Shown piece after piece: positions 4,496 through 6,682 of a DNA stretch of 6,682 nt; position 1 is the stretch's first letter, and the number at the start of each line of letters is the position of its first letter. The stretch is from positions 13,132-19,813 of the forward strand of contig DCAJ01000023.1 in NCBI GenBank assembly GCA_002311455.1, given 5' to 3'. Origin of the DNA: Anaerolineales bacterium UBA1136. Its GTDB lineage: Bacteria; Chloroflexota; Anaerolineae; Anaerolineales; UBA11657. Position numbers and translations under genes: made by a program. The notes beneath the pieces were generated by a model. It did not search any database. It was not told where the DNA came from and saw only the letters and a list, made by a program, of their open reading frames with translations.

Positions 4496-6637
4496 ATGAC
4501 TACTTCCATCATTACACCAGTAGTATTAAACCGCAAAACTGCTTCTAAGACTATGATGATTGGTATCTATTCAGGCCTAGTAGCCCTTTTCGTTTGCCTA
4601 ATTGGCATGGTTGAAACATTTGGAGAAAGAGACATCATTGGTGGAATAATCTCCATGGGACACACTATGTTGATAATTATCACTATGGGTGGTGGTGCGT
4701 TTGCGGTCAACAAACTTAGAGAAAATATATATGTATCTACCCAAAAAGAAAGGCAAGTACCTCTGTTAGCGGGAATTTTGGTGGGTATGGCAACTGGCCT
4801 TATAGTTGGTGCAATGTTAGCTTTTTTCGTTTTTGCTGCTGAGCTTGTCGATATGCGTTCAGTACTAATTAATGTGTCTCCCGGACTGCTTGAAATGTTA
4901 ACCTTACAGAAACCAGCATCTCAGGTCACGCTTACCATAATTATTTTGGGAGCACTGCTGGGTGGTCTAGGTGCATCAATATTCCATATTCCTCCAAGAA
5001 TTAGAGTGCCTCTTGTAGTAGGACTCTCATCAGTAGTATCTCTCGGTATGCTTCGTGATATGGTAAGGATTGTCCTATCAAGAGAGGGATGGCCAAGTCT
5101 ACTGCTGAGCTTCCTAGTGCAAAACCAAGGCCTATCCATTGCAGGTGCTATTACGATATTTATAATCGCGATTGTCCTAGCAATTATCTGGCCATATTTA
5201 CCAGCAATGTACGATAAGGCAGTATGGATAGTTGTGACTTATGTTCCCAGAGTTGTACAACTCTTAGGGTGCATCCTATTTGCAATTACACTAGCAATGC
5301 GAATATTTTGGTTCATTGCAATTAACGACAAAGATCTACCTTTACTACCTTCATGCCAAACAACGGATAATTATTCAGATGTGGGCCTGAGCCAATGTAT
5401 GAGTATACTTTCTAAGGATGTAAGTACAACAACTGATCGGCTCGGGACCAACTTCGCTACCCTAGTTAGTTCAATTATTACAGTTTCTGAAATGCTAGTA
5501 GCGGCAGGCATTGTCTTAAGTGTCATATTTGTTTTGTGGCAAATGTGGCAACACACAAAATCAACAAGGACGAACTCTACATTTGAAGATCTCGACAAAG
5601 CATTAATTCTAATTACTAAGCGTAAAATTTCCACGTTCTTTGGAATTACATTGCTTGTATCACTTCCTATCCTGCTAGGAGTATATCCAAGCGAAGTCCT
5701 GGTAAATGTTGGGCTTTACATGCTAATGGGGTTTGGACTAAACATAGTGGTGGGTATGGCAGGATTGTTAGACTTGGGTTATGTAGCATTTTTTGCTGTA
5801 GGAGCTTACTCAACAGCACTACTTACATCACCACGGGCTTCTCTAGAATTAGGTATGTCATTCTGGACCGCGCTACCTTTAGTCATACTGATTACAGGTG
5901 CAACAGGGCTATTAGTCGGAGCACCAGTGCTACGAATGCGCGGCGACTATTTGGCAATTGTTACTCTAGGATTCGGTGAAATAGCTCGCTTCGTCTTCCT
6001 TTCTGACTGGTTTAAGCCCTGGCTAGGTGGAGCACAAGGTATAATTAAGATACCTCCGATTAGCATAGGAAATATTCAGTTTATTGGACCGCACAGACTC
6101 TATTACCTTGTTATTGTAGGTTGTCTTATCGCCCTATTCATTTCAGCACGTCTGCGTGGCTCACGAGTAGGACGAGCATGGATGGCAATGAGTGAAGATG
6201 AGCAAGTAGCAGAGACCATGGGTATAAACACTGTCTACTACAAATTGCTTGCCTTTGGCTTGGGAGCAATGATAGCTAGTATAAGTGGAGCAATTTTCGC
6301 AGCAAAATTAGGCACTATTTTCCCCCACAGTTTCAACGTACTAGTGTCCATTACAGCACTCAGTTTACTAATTGTTGGAGGTATAGGTAGTCTGCCTGGC
6401 ATAATAGTTGGAGCATTAGTCCTGGTAGGACTTCCAGAACTACTACGTGAATTCACAGAATACCGTTTATTAATTTATGGAGCAGTCTTAGTATTCATGA
6501 TGCTTGCGCGTCCAGAAGGTCTCATACCCAGAGTCCGACGAACAAGAAAACTAGATGCTCAAGAATTAAGCCAAGATGCATGGCTGCATGATGAAACTGA
6601 TATTAAGAATGATTCAGGTGTAGCACTAGCATCATAA
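4496..6637 (+). CDS. livM: Branched-chain amino acid ABC transporter permease, LivM type, with long N-terminal membrane extension
   Basis: A 713-residue permease, about twice the usual 300-430 residues. The C-terminal half (about 380-682) is a complete LivM core: GLNIVVGMAGLLDLGYVAFF (414-433), VLRMRGDYLAIVTLGFGE (478-495), the ATPase-coupling segment GSRVGRAWMAMSEDEQVAET (555-574) followed by MGINTVYYKLLAF, LIVGGIGSLPG (625-635) and ARPEGLIP (671-678). Residues 1-370 are an extension with about eight predicted helices (roughly 21-40, 48-70, 88-116, 143-163, 171-190, 213-235, 254-276, 323-350). A hydrophilic loop at 277-322 carries Cys287 and Cys301, and a Lys/Arg-rich linker spans 351-378. 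The charge pattern puts that loop outside and the linker inside. The ATG at 4496 is chosen, 4 nt after the livH stop. An in-frame TTG at 4460 would overlap livH and is less likely. No frameshift or internal stop is seen. Confidence 0.9.
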   Translation: MTTSIITPVVLNRKTASKTMMIGIYSGLVALFVCLIGMVETFGERDIIGGIISMGHTMLIIITMGGGAFAVNKLRENIYVSTQKERQVPLLAGILVGMATGLIVGAMLAFFVFAAELVDMRSVLINVSPGLLEMLTLQKPASQVTLTIIILGALLGGLGASIFHIPPRIRVPLVVGLSSVVSLGMLRDMVRIVLSREGWPSLLLSFLVQNQGLSIAGAITIFIIAIVLAIIWPYLPAMYDKAVWIVVTYVPRVVQLLGCILFAITLAMRIFWFIAINDKDLPLLPSCQTTDNYSDVGLSQCMSILSKDVSTTTDRLGTNFATLVSSIITVSEMLVAAGIVLSVIFVLWQMWQHTKSTRTNSTFEDLDKALILITKRKISTFFGITLLVSLPILLGVYPSEVLVNVGLYMLMGFGLNIVVGMAGLLDLGYVAFFAVGAYSTALLTSPRASLELGMSFWTALPLVILITGATGLLVGAPVLRMRGDYLAIVTLGFGEIARFVFLSDWFKPWLGGAQGIIKIPPISIGNIQFIGPHRLYYLVIVGCLIALFISARLRGSRVGRAWMAMSEDEQVAETMGINTVYYKLLAFGLGAMIASISGAIFAAKLGTIFPHSFNVLVSITALSLLIVGGIGSLPGIIVGALVLVGLPELLREFTEYRLLIYGAVLVFMMLARPEGLIPRVRRTRKLDAQELSQDAWLHDETDIKNDSGVALAS

Positions 6638-6661
6638 AGATCAAGAAACGGTAATTTAGCT

Positions 6662-6682
6662 TTGAATAAATTAATTGAATGT
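6662..6682 (+). CDS. Possible 5' end of the next gene, plausibly the LivG ATPase (partial)
   Basis: From TTG at 6662 the window reads seven codons to its last base, giving (M)NKLIEC if TTG is read as Met. This is the kind of short strand-forming start seen in ABC ATPases (a pattern such as xxLLEVxxL), and a livG or livF gene is expected immediately after livM. The supporting evidence is thin: seven residues, a TTG start and no clear Shine-Dalgarno sequence. An ATG at 6679 is an alternative. The call rests mainly on operon context. Confidence 0.3.

Overview
The window looks like a chromosomal segment from an AT-leaning bacterium. No rRNA, tRNA, CRISPR array, transposase or phage structural gene is visible. 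Gene families give only a weak taxonomic hint. I associate the very long LivM-type permease and the short PII-like protein with Chloroflexota (for example SAR202-like or other uncultured lineages), but that is recollection, not a search result. The tetranucleotide CTAG, usually scarce in bacteria, is common here (34 copies counted by hand), so the composition itself is a lineage clue.

Layout. Positions 1-64 probably hold the last codons of an upstream plus-strand gene whose stop overlaps the next start (ATGA). Next come a PII-like small regulatory protein (65-448) and an AI-2E/PerM-family membrane transporter (463-1521), tightly spaced and probably co-transcribed. Convergent to these, on the minus strand, are a small four-helix membrane protein of the phage-holin-IV/YvlD family (1591-1959) and, upstream of it, a PLP-dependent threonine/serine dehydratase without an ACT domain (2036-2968). 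A 455-bp divergent intergenic region (2969-3423) separates the dehydratase from a plus-strand branched-chain amino acid ABC transporter operon: livH-type permease (3424-4491), then an unusually long livM-type permease (4496-6637). The window ends at what may be the first codons of the next gene, plausibly the LivG ATPase.

How the genes may work together. LivH and LivM form the membrane channel of a HAAT-family importer for branched-chain amino acids or related amides. ATPases are expected just downstream, and no binding protein (LivK) is present here. The divergent dehydratase makes 2-oxo acids from threonine or serine, so the two transcripts could be co-regulated around amino-acid supply. 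The PII-like protein beside the AI-2E-type transporter resembles the common arrangement in which a PII-like trimer is encoded next to the membrane protein it controls.

The most notable signals are: (1) a 10-bp-phased direct-repeat array ending in a perfect TATAAT -10 box upstream of livH, followed by a strong hairpin and a long leader; and (2) the roughly 370-residue N-terminal membrane extension of LivM, with a predicted extracytoplasmic loop carrying two cysteines. No complete, obviously new defence or mobile system is visible.
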